Shown here: positions 1 to 9,684 of the stretch, piece by piece
Layout: each line of letters starts with the position of its first letter
How positions within the stretch are numbered: the stretch's first letter is position 1
Assembly: GCA_016936755.1 (NCBI GenBank)
Contig: JAFGXF010000087.1
Coordinates: forward strand, 1 to 34,597
Direction: 5' to 3'
Length of the DNA: 34,597 nucleotides
Origin: Anaerolineaceae bacterium
GTDB taxonomy: Bacteria; Chloroflexota; Anaerolineae; Anaerolineales; Anaerolineaceae
The notes under the pieces: model-generated
Database searches by the model: none
Told to the model about the DNA's origin: nothing
The model's input: the letters and a program-made list of their open reading frames with translations, nothing else
Position numbers and translations under genes: made by a program

Positions 1-711
1 AATGTGATCGTACCTGATCCTGGGCAGATGAAAGAGATACCGGTCAGGCAACGGAAAATTCTGTACTTGTTACATGGATTAAGTGATGATGCCAGTGCAT
101 GGCAGCGGTATTCTGCCATTGAAGTGTATGCGCGCCTATATGGATTGGTTGTTGTCATGCCTTCTGTTGGCCGCAGTTTTTATATCGATCAGCCTAATGG
201 ACAACAATATTTCAGCTACCTGATGGATGAGTTACCCCTTTATTTGGAAGATGTATTTGGAATCGTTCCTTGTCGTGAGAACACATTTGTTGCAGGTATA
301 TCCATGGGTGGATATGGGGCTTTTAAAGCGGCATTATTACATCCTGAACGATTCTTTGCTGCTGCAAGTCTCTCTGGTGTATTATCACTTTCAATACTAT
401 CCGCAATTCCTAAGGGTTCAGACCATGGTGATTTTACTCACTTGTTTGGAGATCTGGACAAGCTTCCAGGCAGCCAGCATGACCCTGCCGTATGGCTACA
501 GTCGGCAATTGATAATAAGGTCAAACTCCCCCGATTGTTTATTGCATGTGGCAAACAAGACGACTTGTATCCATTGAACATACAGGTTGTTCAATATTGT
601 AAGTCGCTGGGTATCGAAATTGATTTTCACGAGGAAGATGGCAAGCATGATTGGCTCTTCTGGGACAAGCAAATTCGTCTGCTTTTATCCAAATTATTGA
701 TCCCTGAATAA
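1..711 (+). CDS. Putative esterase, EstA/esterase D-like alpha/beta hydrolase (5' end outside window)
   Basis: This is the C-terminal 236 codons of a serine esterase of the putative-esterase (PF00756) type. Visible marks are an oxyanion-loop segment LYLLHGLSDD, the nucleophile elbow GISMGGYGAF with Ser as nucleophile, an acid-loop segment GKQDDLYPLN and a catalytic His in KHDWLFW near the C-terminus. A GTG at 4 could be read as a start. However, the frame is open to base 1 and the first residues (NVIVPD) match the inner NV-hydrophobic-P strand of this family rather than an N-terminus, so the gene most likely begins upstream. It ends 19 nt before the PHP gene, so the two are probably co-transcribed. 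The substrate is unknown; short-chain acyl or S-formylglutathione-type esters are typical of relatives. Confidence 0.85.
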   Translation, partial: NVIVPDPGQMKEIPVRQRKILYLLHGLSDDASAWQRYSAIEVYARLYGLVVVMPSVGRSFYIDQPNGQQYFSYLMDELPLYLEDVFGIVPCRENTFVAGISMGGYGAFKAALLHPERFFAAASLSGVLSLSILSAIPKGSDHGDFTHLFGDLDKLPGSQHDPAVWLQSAIDNKVKLPRLFIACGKQDDLYPLNIQVVQYCKSLGIEIDFHEEDGKHDWLFWDKQIRLLLSKLLIPE

Positions 712-730
712 TTAATGAGGAATTATTCAT

Positions 731-2041
731 ATGCAGGATAAGTTGAACTTGGAAATCCATATTGATCCATCGCAACAGGGTTCTTACTTCACGCTGCCAT
801 TCAAAGTACCAGAGAACATCTCCCGTTTGTCAATAGCATATGAATACTCACGCCGTCCAGAAAAGGATATCAAGATACCTGGAGGTATGTTTACATCTCA
901 AATGGAAGAGAATGTCGTTGACCTGGGCTTGATCAGACCTGATGGCTCTCAAGCAGGGGTCTCCGGCTCAGATAAATTGGAAATCTCAATCAGCGATACC
1001 TTCTCTACTCAGGGATACCAATCAGGCCCGATAACTCCAGGAGAGTGGAATATCCTGGTTGGTGCATATAAGATCTGCAAACAGGGTGTGACTGTCAGGT
1101 ATACCATTTTATTAGATCACAAACAGATGATCTTATTAAAAGGTGATTTACATGTTCATTCACTGGCATCAGATGGCATTCACTCGCTCGAGGAATTGGC
1201 AATAAAAGCAAAACGCAATGGTTTACAGTTTTTAGCGATCACGGACCATAATCAAATGGTGTCATCGGTTGAGATGCCTCGTGTTCCAGGCGTCACCCTG
1301 ATTCCAGGTATTGAATGGACACATTATCAAGGGCATGCAAATTTTCTGGGTATTGATAAACCCTACGACGAGCCATTTGTCACCAATACTTTGGAAGAAG
1401 CACAAAAACGCTTTAATTCTGCTCGCCAACGTGGTGCATTGATCACGATCAATCACCCGTTTGAAGAGATCGCCAGTTTCCGATTTGATCTCGATCAATT
1501 ACCATATGATTGTATTGAGATTTGGAACGGTCCCATGCGAGTGTCGAACATAAAAGCCATTGGCTTATGGCAAAAGTTATTGGTTTCTGGAAGGAAGATC
1601 CCATTCTGTGCCGGCAGTGATTACCATCGTGATACTCCTTTTATCTTTTTAGGCGGTCCAACCATGTGTGTGACTGCAATTTCTGATAGCGTGAGCGATA
1701 TTCTGGATGGAATCCGTAATGGACACGCTTATGCCACTTTTGCACCAAATGGTCCGATGATTGAGCTAAATGCTGGTCATGCAATCATGGGAGATAGTGT
1801 GCCATGGAATGAAAACAGTGAAATAACGATTAAGGCAGAGGGCTTGTTATCTGGAGACGTATTGCAGCTTATAACAGGAACAAACAGTGAAACGCTATAT
1901 CAAGTTCCAATGGATGGAAAACTGACTATGAATTATAAAATAGCTGAATCTGGTTTTGCCCGGGTGGAACTATTACGTTCCTTTCTCCCCGGGTTACCCA
2001 TGCTGCCTGCCCTGTTATCCAATCCGATATATTTTGATTGA
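731..2041 (+). CDS. PHP-domain metallohydrolase, CehA/McbA family
   Basis: A 436-aa protein with a non-catalytic N-terminal beta-rich region (about residues 1-130) followed by a PHP metal-dependent phosphoesterase domain. Metal-binding motifs can be seen: LHVHS at about 140-144, TDHN at about 171, INHPFEE at about 240 and GSDYHRD near 294. This spacing fits the CehA/McbA branch, whose members hydrolyse phosphoesters or carbamate-like esters. The start ATG at 731 follows a GAGG Shine-Dalgarno (ATGAGGAATTATTCATATG context). It is downstream of the esterase with a 19-nt gap, so a two-gene hydrolase operon is likely. Its C-terminal about 100 residues after the PHP core look like a further beta domain. 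Substrate not predictable. No signal peptide, so cytoplasmic. Confidence 0.85.
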   Translation: MQDKLNLEIHIDPSQQGSYFTLPFKVPENISRLSIAYEYSRRPEKDIKIPGGMFTSQMEENVVDLGLIRPDGSQAGVSGSDKLEISISDTFSTQGYQSGPITPGEWNILVGAYKICKQGVTVRYTILLDHKQMILLKGDLHVHSLASDGIHSLEELAIKAKRNGLQFLAITDHNQMVSSVEMPRVPGVTLIPGIEWTHYQGHANFLGIDKPYDEPFVTNTLEEAQKRFNSARQRGALITINHPFEEIASFRFDLDQLPYDCIEIWNGPMRVSNIKAIGLWQKLLVSGRKIPFCAGSDYHRDTPFIFLGGPTMCVTAISDSVSDILDGIRNGHAYATFAPNGPMIELNAGHAIMGDSVPWNENSEITIKAEGLLSGDVLQLITGTNSETLYQVPMDGKLTMNYKIAESGFARVELLRSFLPGLPMLPALLSNPIYFD

Positions 2042-2172
2042 ACCTGAATATAACTTTCGACCAGTTTTCTCAACCTGCATAACGCTAATGGTTGTAATGT
2101 GTAAATCTCATCGACGGTAACCATGCAATTGATGATGTTTCCTTCAAATTGAATTAATGCTTTTTGGAGAGT

Positions 2173-2661
2173 CTAGGGTGAATAAACAGGCAGGTCGAGA
2201 ACGACATATTCTTCGAAGGATAATTCCAGCACCCGATAAGAAAACACTGCCTGTGGTGGGATTGTTGAAGGGTCTTCTCCACAACAGGGTCCCAGGTGGA
2301 AGATTCCACCATCCGGATTCTGAAACCGAACATCAAAGATAAATATATTGCCAGTTAATCCCACCAGCTCCAAATCGTATATGGGCAAACAGTTAAAACC
2401 ATTTCTCTGACAGGCTGCTTCCCATAATGCTGTATGATCCTCTGTGGATAATGCGGGATTCATGTCAATGAGTATTTCATAGCTTCACCCATATTGTTGA
2501 TCAGCCTTTTGGTAGTCCCGTGTACTCAAATTCTGGAAATAATCCAACAAGGCTTGCGCTGCACGATCGGTTTTCTCCTGACTTGAAACACATGCAGTCA
2601 TGCAAGTGAGAACCAGGATTAGCAGACAACCGATGCTTGTTTTAATGGTTGTTCCTCTCAT
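2173..2661 (-). pseudogene. Lipoprotein gene interrupted by an in-frame TGA
   Basis: Reading from ATG 2661-2659, the frame gives a lipoprotein signal peptide ([20 protein letters not shown], then MTAC as a plausible lipobox) and a short helix. It meets TGA at 2487-2485 (codon 59). The same frame then stays open to TAG at 2175-2173, with protein-like sequence including ACQRNGFNCL and GPCCGED. The whole would be about 161 residues plus the stop. The ATG overlaps the uvrB stop as ATGA, which supports both the start and translational coupling. Only the 3' part (ATG 2463, 96 aa) would stand as a separate ORF, but it lacks a signal peptide. A nonsense mutation (for example GGA to TGA) or a base error is the simplest reading. 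Function of the family is unknown to me; it would be an anchored envelope protein. Confidence 0.65.
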
Positions 2662-4697
2662 GATGGGTCAGATATTTCACCAGATAATAATTTCGCTTTT
2701 TGCCACCCCGGAAGATTGGACTCCTCTGCTAATATTGCCTTCATTTCATAAATCTCGTCACGTAAAGCAGCTGCTTTTTCAAATTGCAGGTCGCGCGCAG
2801 CTGCTTTCATCTGATTTTCCATTTCCGTGATAATACCCTTCAATTCCTTCACCGGGGGCAACTTGCTTTTCGCTCTTGAAAGTTCCCCGTCTCGATCAGC
2901 AATCATGGTCACCCTTGAAGTGATATCGTAGATTTCCTTGATAATTGATACAGGTTCGATATGATGTTTCTGATTGTATGCTTCTTGTTTAACCCGTCTT
3001 CGATTCGTCTCGTCAATGGCTTTTCGCATGGAATCGGTTGTTTTATCTGCATAAAGGATGACTTTACCATTCAAATGACGGGCTGCCCGACCGATTGTCT
3101 GGATTAAAGCTGTTTCTGACCGCAGGAATCCTTCCTTATCTGCGTCCAGAATGGCCACCAATGATACTTCCGGTAGATCCAACCCTTCGCGCAGCAAGTT
3201 GATGCCAACAACAACATCATAGATACCTTTACGGAAATCACGCAGGATTCCCACACGTTCCAGTGTCTCCACTTCACTATGCAGATAATGCACTTTAATT
3301 CCAAGATCTTTAAGGTAGGTGGAAAGATCCTCTGCCATTCGTTTTGTCAGCGTTGTTACCAAAATCCTTTCACCCACATCCACACGCATGCGGATCTCAC
3401 CGATCAGATCATCGATCTGACCGGTTGTTTTACGGATCACAACTTCCGGGTCAAGCAGGCCGGTTGGACGAATGATTTGATCTACCACCTGTTCGGCACG
3501 CTTCAATTCATATGGTCCGGGAGTGGCAGATGTATATATCGTTTGCCCCATATGCTGTTCAAACTCATCAAACATGAGTGGCCTGTTATCTAAAGCGGAA
3601 GGTAAGCGAAAACCATATTCCACCAGCACCCCTTTCCGTGATTGATCGCCATTATACATGCCGCGTATCTGTGGAACTGTCATATGTGATTCATCCAGAA
3701 TGAGGAGGTAATCACTTGGCAGGTAATCGATTAAAGTCCACGGTGGTGATCCAGGTGGGCGACGATCCAGATGACGTGAATAATTTTCAATACCGGCACA
3801 ATAACCAATTTCACGCAGCATCTCCAGATCATAGCGAGTACGCTGTTCCAAGCGCTGAGCTTCAACCAGTTGTTCGTTTTGCCGGAAGTAAGCAATTCGC
3901 TCATCCAATTCAGATTGAATGGCCTCTATGGAAATGGGTAAACTGTCTTCGCGAGCTATGTAATGCTTTGCTGGAAAGATGGTAATCTCGGGTATTTCGG
4001 TAAGTTCACCAGTCAGTGGATTGAGACTGGCAATACTTTCCACCTCATCACCAAAAAACATGATCCGATAGATCAATCGGTCCTCATAAGCAGGCATCAC
4101 TTCAAGTGTATCTCCCCTGACACGGAAAGTGCCTGGTTTCAGTTCCAAATCATTCCTCTGGTATTGAATTTCCACCAGTTTCCGTAGTAAAGCATTACGT
4201 CGTGTTATAGCACCTTTAACCAAAGAAACCATGGCCTGGCTATATACTTCTGGATTGCCCAGCCCGTAGATGCAGGATACCGAGGCAATAATGATCACAT
4301 CGCGACGTGACATCAGGGCGGTGGTAGCCGCCAGTCTCAGCCTGTCTATTTCTTCATTAATGTCAGTTTCCTTTTCGATGTACAAGTCATGCTTCGGAAC
4401 GTATGCTTCTGGCTGGTAGTAGTCATAATATGACACAAAATACTCGACAGCATTCTCCGGGAAGAATTCTTTGAACTCTGCATAAAGTTGAGCCGCGAGT
4501 GTTTTATTATGTGCCATGATCAGCGCTGGTCTTTGAACCTTCTGGATGATATTGGCAATTGTAAAGGTCTTGCCAGTGCCGGTGGCACCAAGCAATACCT
4601 GATGTTTCATCCCGGAATTAATACCTGTTATCAACTTCTGAATCGCTTCAGGTTGATCACCAGTCGGTTGATAGGGTGCGTTTAGTATAAAATCCAT
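2658..4697 (-). CDS. uvrB: Excinuclease ABC subunit B
   Basis: UvrB is the damage-verifying helicase-like subunit of nucleotide excision repair; it is loaded by UvrA and recruits UvrC for incision. The 679-aa length is typical. Seen: Walker A GATGTGKT at 37-44, the beta-hairpin segment [12 protein letters not shown] near 91-102 that threads between DNA strands, DESH (Walker B), the TSATPGPYE motif, the helicase [19 protein letters not shown] and QTIGRAARH motifs, and a C-terminal UVR coiled coil ([10 protein letters not shown]) that contacts UvrC. It lies between mfd (190 nt upstream) and the broken lipoprotein gene, whose ATG overlaps the uvrB stop. No base or codon oddity. Confidence 0.98.
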   Translation of the reverse strand: MDFILNAPYQPTGDQPEAIQKLITGINSGMKHQVLLGATGTGKTFTIANIIQKVQRPALIMAHNKTLAAQLYAEFKEFFPENAVEYFVSYYDYYQPEAYVPKHDLYIEKETDINEEIDRLRLAATTALMSRRDVIIIASVSCIYGLGNPEVYSQAMVSLVKGAITRRNALLRKLVEIQYQRNDLELKPGTFRVRGDTLEVMPAYEDRLIYRIMFFGDEVESIASLNPLTGELTEIPEITIFPAKHYIAREDSLPISIEAIQSELDERIAYFRQNEQLVEAQRLEQRTRYDLEMLREIGYCAGIENYSRHLDRRPPGSPPWTLIDYLPSDYLLILDESHMTVPQIRGMYNGDQSRKGVLVEYGFRLPSALDNRPLMFDEFEQHMGQTIYTSATPGPYELKRAEQVVDQIIRPTGLLDPEVVIRKTTGQIDDLIGEIRMRVDVGERILVTTLTKRMAEDLSTYLKDLGIKVHYLHSEVETLERVGILRDFRKGIYDVVVGINLLREGLDLPEVSLVAILDADKEGFLRSETALIQTIGRAARHLNGKVILYADKTTDSMRKAIDETNRRRVKQEAYNQKHHIEPVSIIKEIYDITSRVTMIADRDGELSRAKSKLPPVKELKGIITEMENQMKAAARDLQFEKAAALRDEIYEMKAILAEESNLPGWQKAKLLSGEISDPS

Positions 4698-4889
4698 ATG
4701 ATTGATTTTACCAATTCATAAGCGATAATCGAAAATGGGCAAGAGGGAACCCTGTCGATTCACCCTTGTTTGTACATATACCTGCTTCAGATATTCATCT
4801 CCGAAGGAATAGATATGCTAATGATGAGTTTTAGATAACACCATTTAAGTATGTGGATGAAATCATATCACAACCCACATTTGCTGATG

Positions 4890-7800
4890 TTATTCCCTGT
4901 CAAGCGACATGATCTGTTGAAGCGCAGAAATTAACTCTGATTTCCAGGTGTCACCAAGACCTTTATACAACCAATAAGAACTCTTTCCACTTCTGATATT
5001 TTGTCCTATTCTGGGCAGCAAGTGATCTTTCGATTTGGTTGCAGTATGATTATATTTTAAAGCAAGTTGGTTACCTTCCAGGCTGATAGATGAGATCCCG
5101 GCCTTTTCAGCCAGGAGTTTTACTTGTATCTGATAGAAAAGATTACTTACTTCTTCGGGTATATCTCCAAATCGATCCTTAAATTCCAATATCATAGGTT
5201 CAAGTTCATCAACAAATTGCAGATCAGCCAGACGTCTGTATAATCTCAATCTGAGATCCTGGTCTGGTATATATGTGTCTGGAATGCCGATATTTAATGG
5301 TAAATCCACATTAACGGTCATGGGTAGTCGCTGGGTAAATAACTTGGCATCCAATCGACCCTGGAATTCGCGCTGGTGGGAAACAGCTTGAGCGAGGAGT
5401 CGCGTATACAAGTGGAATCCTACCGAAGCGATATAACCATGCTGCCTTGTTCCAAGCAATTCTCCTGCTCCGCGCATCTCAAGATCGCGCATCGCTATCG
5501 AATAACCGGATCCAAGCTGTGTATTTTCTGCTATTACTTCCAGTCTTTCCTGGCCTTCCTGAGTTGGTAGACGATTTTTATGTCTGAAGAAGTATGCATA
5601 TGCCCTTTCGGCACCGCGTCCTACACGCCCCCTCAACTGGTAGAGTTGCGCAAGTCCAAATGCGTCAGCCCTGTCCACGATCAATGTGTTGGCATTTGGA
5701 ATATCCAGACCCGACTCGATGATAGAAGTACACAGCAGAATATCAATATCATGATGTGTGAATCGGTGCATCATTGAAGATAGATTATCCTCATGTAATT
5801 GCCCATGGGCTATTCCAATCCTCGCTTCTGGTATAAGATACCGCAAGTGCGATTCCATGGCTGGGATGGTTTGAACTCGATTATGGACGAAGAATACCTG
5901 TCCTCCTCTTGCCAATTCCCTTAAAACCGCCTGCCGTATTAAACGCGTGGAATAAGGGCCAATATGAGTGACGATTGGTTGGCGTTCTTCGGGTGGTGTG
6001 TTGATCGTGGAAATATCCCTTACTCCTGTTAAAGCCATATACAATGTCCTTGGAATAGGCGTTGCAGTTAGTGTGAGAACGTCCACTTCCAGGCGCAGGC
6101 GTTTGAGAAATTCCTTATGCGTTACACCGAAGCGCTGTTCCTCGTCAATAATCACCAATCCCAGGTCCTTAAACTGAATATCATTGGAGAGCAAGCGGTG
6201 TGTACCGATCACGATATCCACTTCGCCAACTGCGAGTTGCAGAATGATTTCTTCCTGTTCCCGGGGAGATTTAAAGCGCGATAGCATGGCTACTTGGACA
6301 GGGAAAGCAGATAGACGTTGCAGAAAAGTTTCATAGTGTTGCTGAGCAAGCACCGTCGTGGGAACCAGTATTGCAACTTGCTTTCCATCCATCACTGCTT
6401 TAAAGGCTGCCCTGAGTGCCACTTCAGTTTTTCCATACCCGACATCTCCGCAGAGCAACCGGTCCATTGGATGTGGTTTTTCCATGTCTTGTTTGATCGC
6501 TTTTATGGCTTTCACCTGGTCATCTGTTTCGATATAGGGGAAACTGGATTCCAATTCCTGCTGCCAGGTTGAGTCGCCAGCAAATGCATATCCCTGGACA
6601 GCCTGTCTTCTGGCATACAGGTCCAGTAATTCTCTGGCGATGTTTTCAACGGCCTCGCGCACGCGATGTTTTGCTTGTGCCCACTCTGTGCCGCTTAACC
6701 TGGATGGAGATGGTTTTTGATGATCTGGACCAATATACCTTGTCAACCGGTCAGCCTGATGAATTGGGACAAATAATTGGTCGCCATCCTGATAATTAAT
6801 GGTTAGATATTCAGCAGTAATGCCCTCAATCACTTTTAAAGTCATCCCGGTGAATTGTCCGATTCCATGATCCATATGGACAACCCAATCGCCTGGTTTT
6901 AAATCTGCATAGGCAGTTTCGGGTGTCTCTGAAATTGGCAGATGTTTCTGGCGTATTTTAGGGCGTTCCCATCCGAACAATTCACTGTCTGTGATCAAAT
7001 GTATATAGCTGGTATCACATACTTTATATTTCCACCCTTCACTTAATCCACCTTCTAAAAAGTGTAGTCTATCTTGAGATATCCTTTCTCCGTTTACGTT
7101 TTCCTGCCAAACCTCTTTAATTCTGGCTATTTGCCGGCTTACGATCACAATAAGATCTTCAGAATTTTCATGATCACCTAAAAAACGTATGAATTGGTCC
7201 ATATGCCCTGCAAATCGCGCTTCGGGAATAAAGGGCATGTCTATATCTTCTATTTGGTCCGGGCATGAGCTGGAAAGGTTTAGATGAATATGTATACCAA
7301 TTGCATCCTCTACTTCAGCAGAAGTCAGATAGGGGATGGGAAAATCTTCTTCAATTAATTTCTCATGGATGCTTTCGGCACGCAGATTCACGGCCTGTTC
7401 CTCTATCTCATTCGAAACCTGACATATGAGACTCATATCATCTGTGGCGATCAGCGTCCGTTTAGGTAAATAATCCAGAAGACTGGATGGAGCAGGATGT
7501 GCCACAGGTATATAAAATTCGTCAATATTCGTTACTATCTGATCCGTTTTTTGCATCTGACCTGGGAGTATTTCCCGTGCAGGACTGATGCTGATTTCAT
7601 CCAGTGTGACTATCGTGCGTTGGGTGGATGGATCGAAATTGCGGATAGTCTCAATTTGGTCGCCGAAATATTCCAACCGGGCTGGTAATTCCGAACCATG
7701 AACCCAGATATCCAATATTCCACCCCTGTGGCAAAACTGACCGGCCTCAGTTACTGAATCTGACAACTCATATCCACACGCTTGCCATGAACGTATCATG

Positions 7801-8273
7801 CTGGGTATCGATACAGTATTTCCGGTGGTGTAACTGCGTGTATGCTTGATAAAGTCCCTACGCGGGAGTGTACGTGTCATGACTGCCCTGATTGGAGTAA
7901 TAATGAATGGATGCCTATGGATTATGCTTCCCGGTATGTGATAAGGCATTAATGCTGTTAGCGTTTCAAGCCGATCTTTTCGGGTGGATATGCCCCAACT
8001 TCCCCTCTCGTAAAACAATGGATTTGGCTCTGGAAAATAATATTGGCAATCACTGTCCAGCCAAAAGGCTAATTCACTGAGTAATAACTGAGAACGATCA
8101 GAGCGATCACTAATGAATACAACTGGACATGAAAGGTCTTGATAAAGGGCACATAATACTGGCAGCCTGGCGGATCTTGGAAGGGTTAAACAGGAAATGC
8201 CACTTTCAACCTGGATTTTAGAAAGTAGTTGTTGATAGTAATGAGAATTTTTAATTTGATCGATAACGATCAT
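4890..8273 (-). CDS. mfd: Transcription-repair coupling factor
   Basis: Mfd is the ATP-driven translocase that removes stalled RNA polymerase and recruits UvrA. The 1127-aa product has the N-terminal UvrB-like module (RGGILDIW and ARLEYFGD segments), an RNA-polymerase-interacting CarD-like domain starting at GDWVVHMDHGIGQFTGM (about residue 466), and a RecG-like helicase core with GDVGYGKTEVA (about 611), DEEQRFGV (about 711), TLTATPIPRTL and QLRGRVGRG. A C-terminal TRCF domain follows. The start ATG 8273 overlaps the pth stop as ATGA, so it is translationally coupled to pth. It is followed by uvrB after about 190 nt, so two excision-repair genes sit together. Length and motifs are standard. 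Confidence 0.98.
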   Translation of the reverse strand: MIVIDQIKNSHYYQQLLSKIQVESGISCLTLPRSARLPVLCALYQDLSCPVVFISDRSDRSQLLLSELAFWLDSDCQYYFPEPNPLFYERGSWGISTRKDRLETLTALMPYHIPGSIIHRHPFIITPIRAVMTRTLPRRDFIKHTRSYTTGNTVSIPSMIRSWQACGYELSDSVTEAGQFCHRGGILDIWVHGSELPARLEYFGDQIETIRNFDPSTQRTIVTLDEISISPAREILPGQMQKTDQIVTNIDEFYIPVAHPAPSSLLDYLPKRTLIATDDMSLICQVSNEIEEQAVNLRAESIHEKLIEEDFPIPYLTSAEVEDAIGIHIHLNLSSSCPDQIEDIDMPFIPEARFAGHMDQFIRFLGDHENSEDLIVIVSRQIARIKEVWQENVNGERISQDRLHFLEGGLSEGWKYKVCDTSYIHLITDSELFGWERPKIRQKHLPISETPETAYADLKPGDWVVHMDHGIGQFTGMTLKVIEGITAEYLTINYQDGDQLFVPIHQADRLTRYIGPDHQKPSPSRLSGTEWAQAKHRVREAVENIARELLDLYARRQAVQGYAFAGDSTWQQELESSFPYIETDDQVKAIKAIKQDMEKPHPMDRLLCGDVGYGKTEVALRAAFKAVMDGKQVAILVPTTVLAQQHYETFLQRLSAFPVQVAMLSRFKSPREQEEIILQLAVGEVDIVIGTHRLLSNDIQFKDLGLVIIDEEQRFGVTHKEFLKRLRLEVDVLTLTATPIPRTLYMALTGVRDISTINTPPEERQPIVTHIGPYSTRLIRQAVLRELARGGQVFFVHNRVQTIPAMESHLRYLIPEARIGIAHGQLHEDNLSSMMHRFTHHDIDILLCTSIIESGLDIPNANTLIVDRADAFGLAQLYQLRGRVGRGAERAYAYFFRHKNRLPTQEGQERLEVIAENTQLGSGYSIAMRDLEMRGAGELLGTRQHGYIASVGFHLYTRLLAQAVSHQREFQGRLDAKLFTQRLPMTVNVDLPLNIGIPDTYIPDQDLRLRLYRRLADLQFVDELEPMILEFKDRFGDIPEEVSNLFYQIQVKLLAEKAGISSISLEGNQLALKYNHTATKSKDHLLPRIGQNIRSGKSSYWLYKGLGDTWKSELISALQQIMSLDRE

Positions 8274-8875
8274 TTAATTTCGGGTAATGATTGATTGAAC
8301 TGATTCATGGTTTGATCGATTCCCTGATCCATGAAAGCCAAGCAGGCTTTACACGAACGGTCAATTATTTCGTCCAGTATTTCTGCTTCCTTTTCTGTAA
8401 ATCGCTGTAAAACATATGTTTCCGGATTCATTTTCCCGGGCGGCCGGTCTATCCCTATTCGCATTCTTGGAAATTGATCTGTGCCAAGCATCTGGATAAC
8501 TGAATTTATCCCCTTTTGTCCACCCGAGCTGCCAGATGGACGTATCCGTATGGTTCCAAGAGGTAGGTCAATGTCATCATGTATGATCAGGACCTGATTC
8601 AGAGGAACCTTATAGTATTGCACCAAGGATGTTACAGCTTTACCTGAAAGGTTCATGTATGTTTGAGGTTTAGCAATTATTACTTTATTTGTATTACTTA
8701 AACCGTCTCCGTATAAAGTTTTATTTTTTACACGATTTATTTTGATGTTCAATATTTCAGACAGTTTATCGATACAAATAAATCCAATGTTGTGACGTGT
8801 ATATCGATAATCGCGGCCGGGATTGCCTAATCCGATGAATAGGTATATTGAAGGTATAAGTAAATTATTAGCCAT
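8270..8875 (-). CDS. pth: Peptidyl-tRNA hydrolase
   Basis: Pth releases peptides from peptidyl-tRNA dropped by ribosomes. The 201-aa protein has the family signature FIGLGNPG near residues 13-20, the catalytic His28 in TRHNIG, the tRNA-binding segment KPQTYMNLSG and the IHDDIDLPLG motif with the conserved Asp. The start at 8875 gives about 10 residues before the first strand, slightly longer than usual, but no later in-frame start precedes the GLGNPG strand. No clear Shine-Dalgarno is seen. The stop overlaps the mfd ATG by four bases. It is separated from the PIG-L gene upstream by 84 nt that carry a TATAAT-like box (8923-8928 on the minus strand), so it may also have its own promoter. Confidence 0.97.
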   Translation of the reverse strand: MANNLLIPSIYLFIGLGNPGRDYRYTRHNIGFICIDKLSEILNIKINRVKNKTLYGDGLSNTNKVIIAKPQTYMNLSGKAVTSLVQYYKVPLNQVLIIHDDIDLPLGTIRIRPSGSSGGQKGINSVIQMLGTDQFPRMRIGIDRPPGKMNPETYVLQRFTEKEAEILDEIIDRSCKACLAFMDQGIDQTMNQFNQSLPEIK

Positions 8876-8959
8876 TATATGTAATGTCTATGCGCATTTT
8901 GTATATGAATTTTCGATCATTGATTATATGTCATTCCACCCCAATTTACCACTGCCGAT

Positions 8960-9679
8960 CTATCTCAATACGATTCGTTTGAACTTTTCCTCGTATCGTG
9001 GTTTATGCACGCCGCCCTCGATCACATAACGTTTATTCATTCTTTTCTTCATATCTATTCCATTACCGATCTGGCTGATATGTTTTTCGAGTGCCATCAA
9101 TTTTAATGGCCAGGTCTTCGTGACATCGATTACAGTGTTGGCATCCTGTGGAATACTCAACCATAGTTCTTTCACGGTATGTGCTTTCAGTCCTTTATTA
9201 TATAGTTCAGGGAAAAACAACTGGTTTCCAGTTGCTGGAAAGATTGCATCAATCACTTGCTGACCGACCGATCGATGATCCGGGTGATTGATATACCCAT
9301 CACGCGAAAATGTATTGGCCGGATCGCATGTGAGTACTATCTGTGGCTTAATTTTCCGTATATATTGAACGATTTCTTTTCTGGTTTCCAGATCAGCTTC
9401 AATATATCCATCCATTTTTTCCAGATATTCAACCGTTTTAACCTTTAATACATCAGCTGCAGCTCTTTGCTCTTCAACTCGTACCTGCATCAATTTATCT
9501 GGTGTCATTTCCGGATCGTTTGATCCTTTATCACCCTTTGTGAATATCAGGTAGTGGACATCATGTCCAGCTTCGGTCCATCTGGCGATTGTTGCACCAC
9601 AAAAGAACTCTGGATCATCTGGATGAGCTAATATGATGAGAATGACTTGTTTCCCATCCCAGTGTTCATTAAAAGCCAT
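8960..9679 (-). CDS. PIG-L/LmbE family zinc deacetylase
   Basis: A 239-aa PIG-L superfamily protein. The zinc-site motif AHPDDPEF (about residues 18-25, with the catalytic Asp) and the second metal-binding motif NHPDHRSVG are both present. Relatives remove acetyl groups from GlcNAc-linked molecules such as GlcNAc-inositol, bacillithiol or mycothiol precursors, or diacetylchitobiose. The sequence does not say which. The gene begins 5 nt after the ricT stop and so belongs to the same transcript. A GGGGT stretch serves as a weak ribosome-binding site. The C-terminus (IEGGVHKPRYEEKFKRI) resembles many Chloroflexota LmbE-like proteins annotated only as deacetylases. Cytoplasmic, no signal peptide. 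Confidence 0.9.
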   Translation of the reverse strand: MAFNEHWDGKQVILIILAHPDDPEFFCGATIARWTEAGHDVHYLIFTKGDKGSNDPEMTPDKLMQVRVEEQRAAADVLKVKTVEYLEKMDGYIEADLETRKEIVQYIRKIKPQIVLTCDPANTFSRDGYINHPDHRSVGQQVIDAIFPATGNQLFFPELYNKGLKAHTVKELWLSIPQDANTVIDVTKTWPLKLMALEKHISQIGNGIDMKKRMNKRYVIEGGVHKPRYEEKFKRIVLR

Positions 9680-9684
9680 TTAGA

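Noticed and set aside
2485-2487. TGA in the lipoprotein gene read as selenocysteine
   Set aside because: No selenocysteine insertion hairpin is evident after it, the context is a small lipoprotein, and no selenium genes are in the window. A nonsense mutation or base error is simpler.
4851-4880. Hairpin ATGTGG/CCACAT after mfd as terminator
   Set aside because: Only about 6 bp with an 18-nt loop and no T-run.
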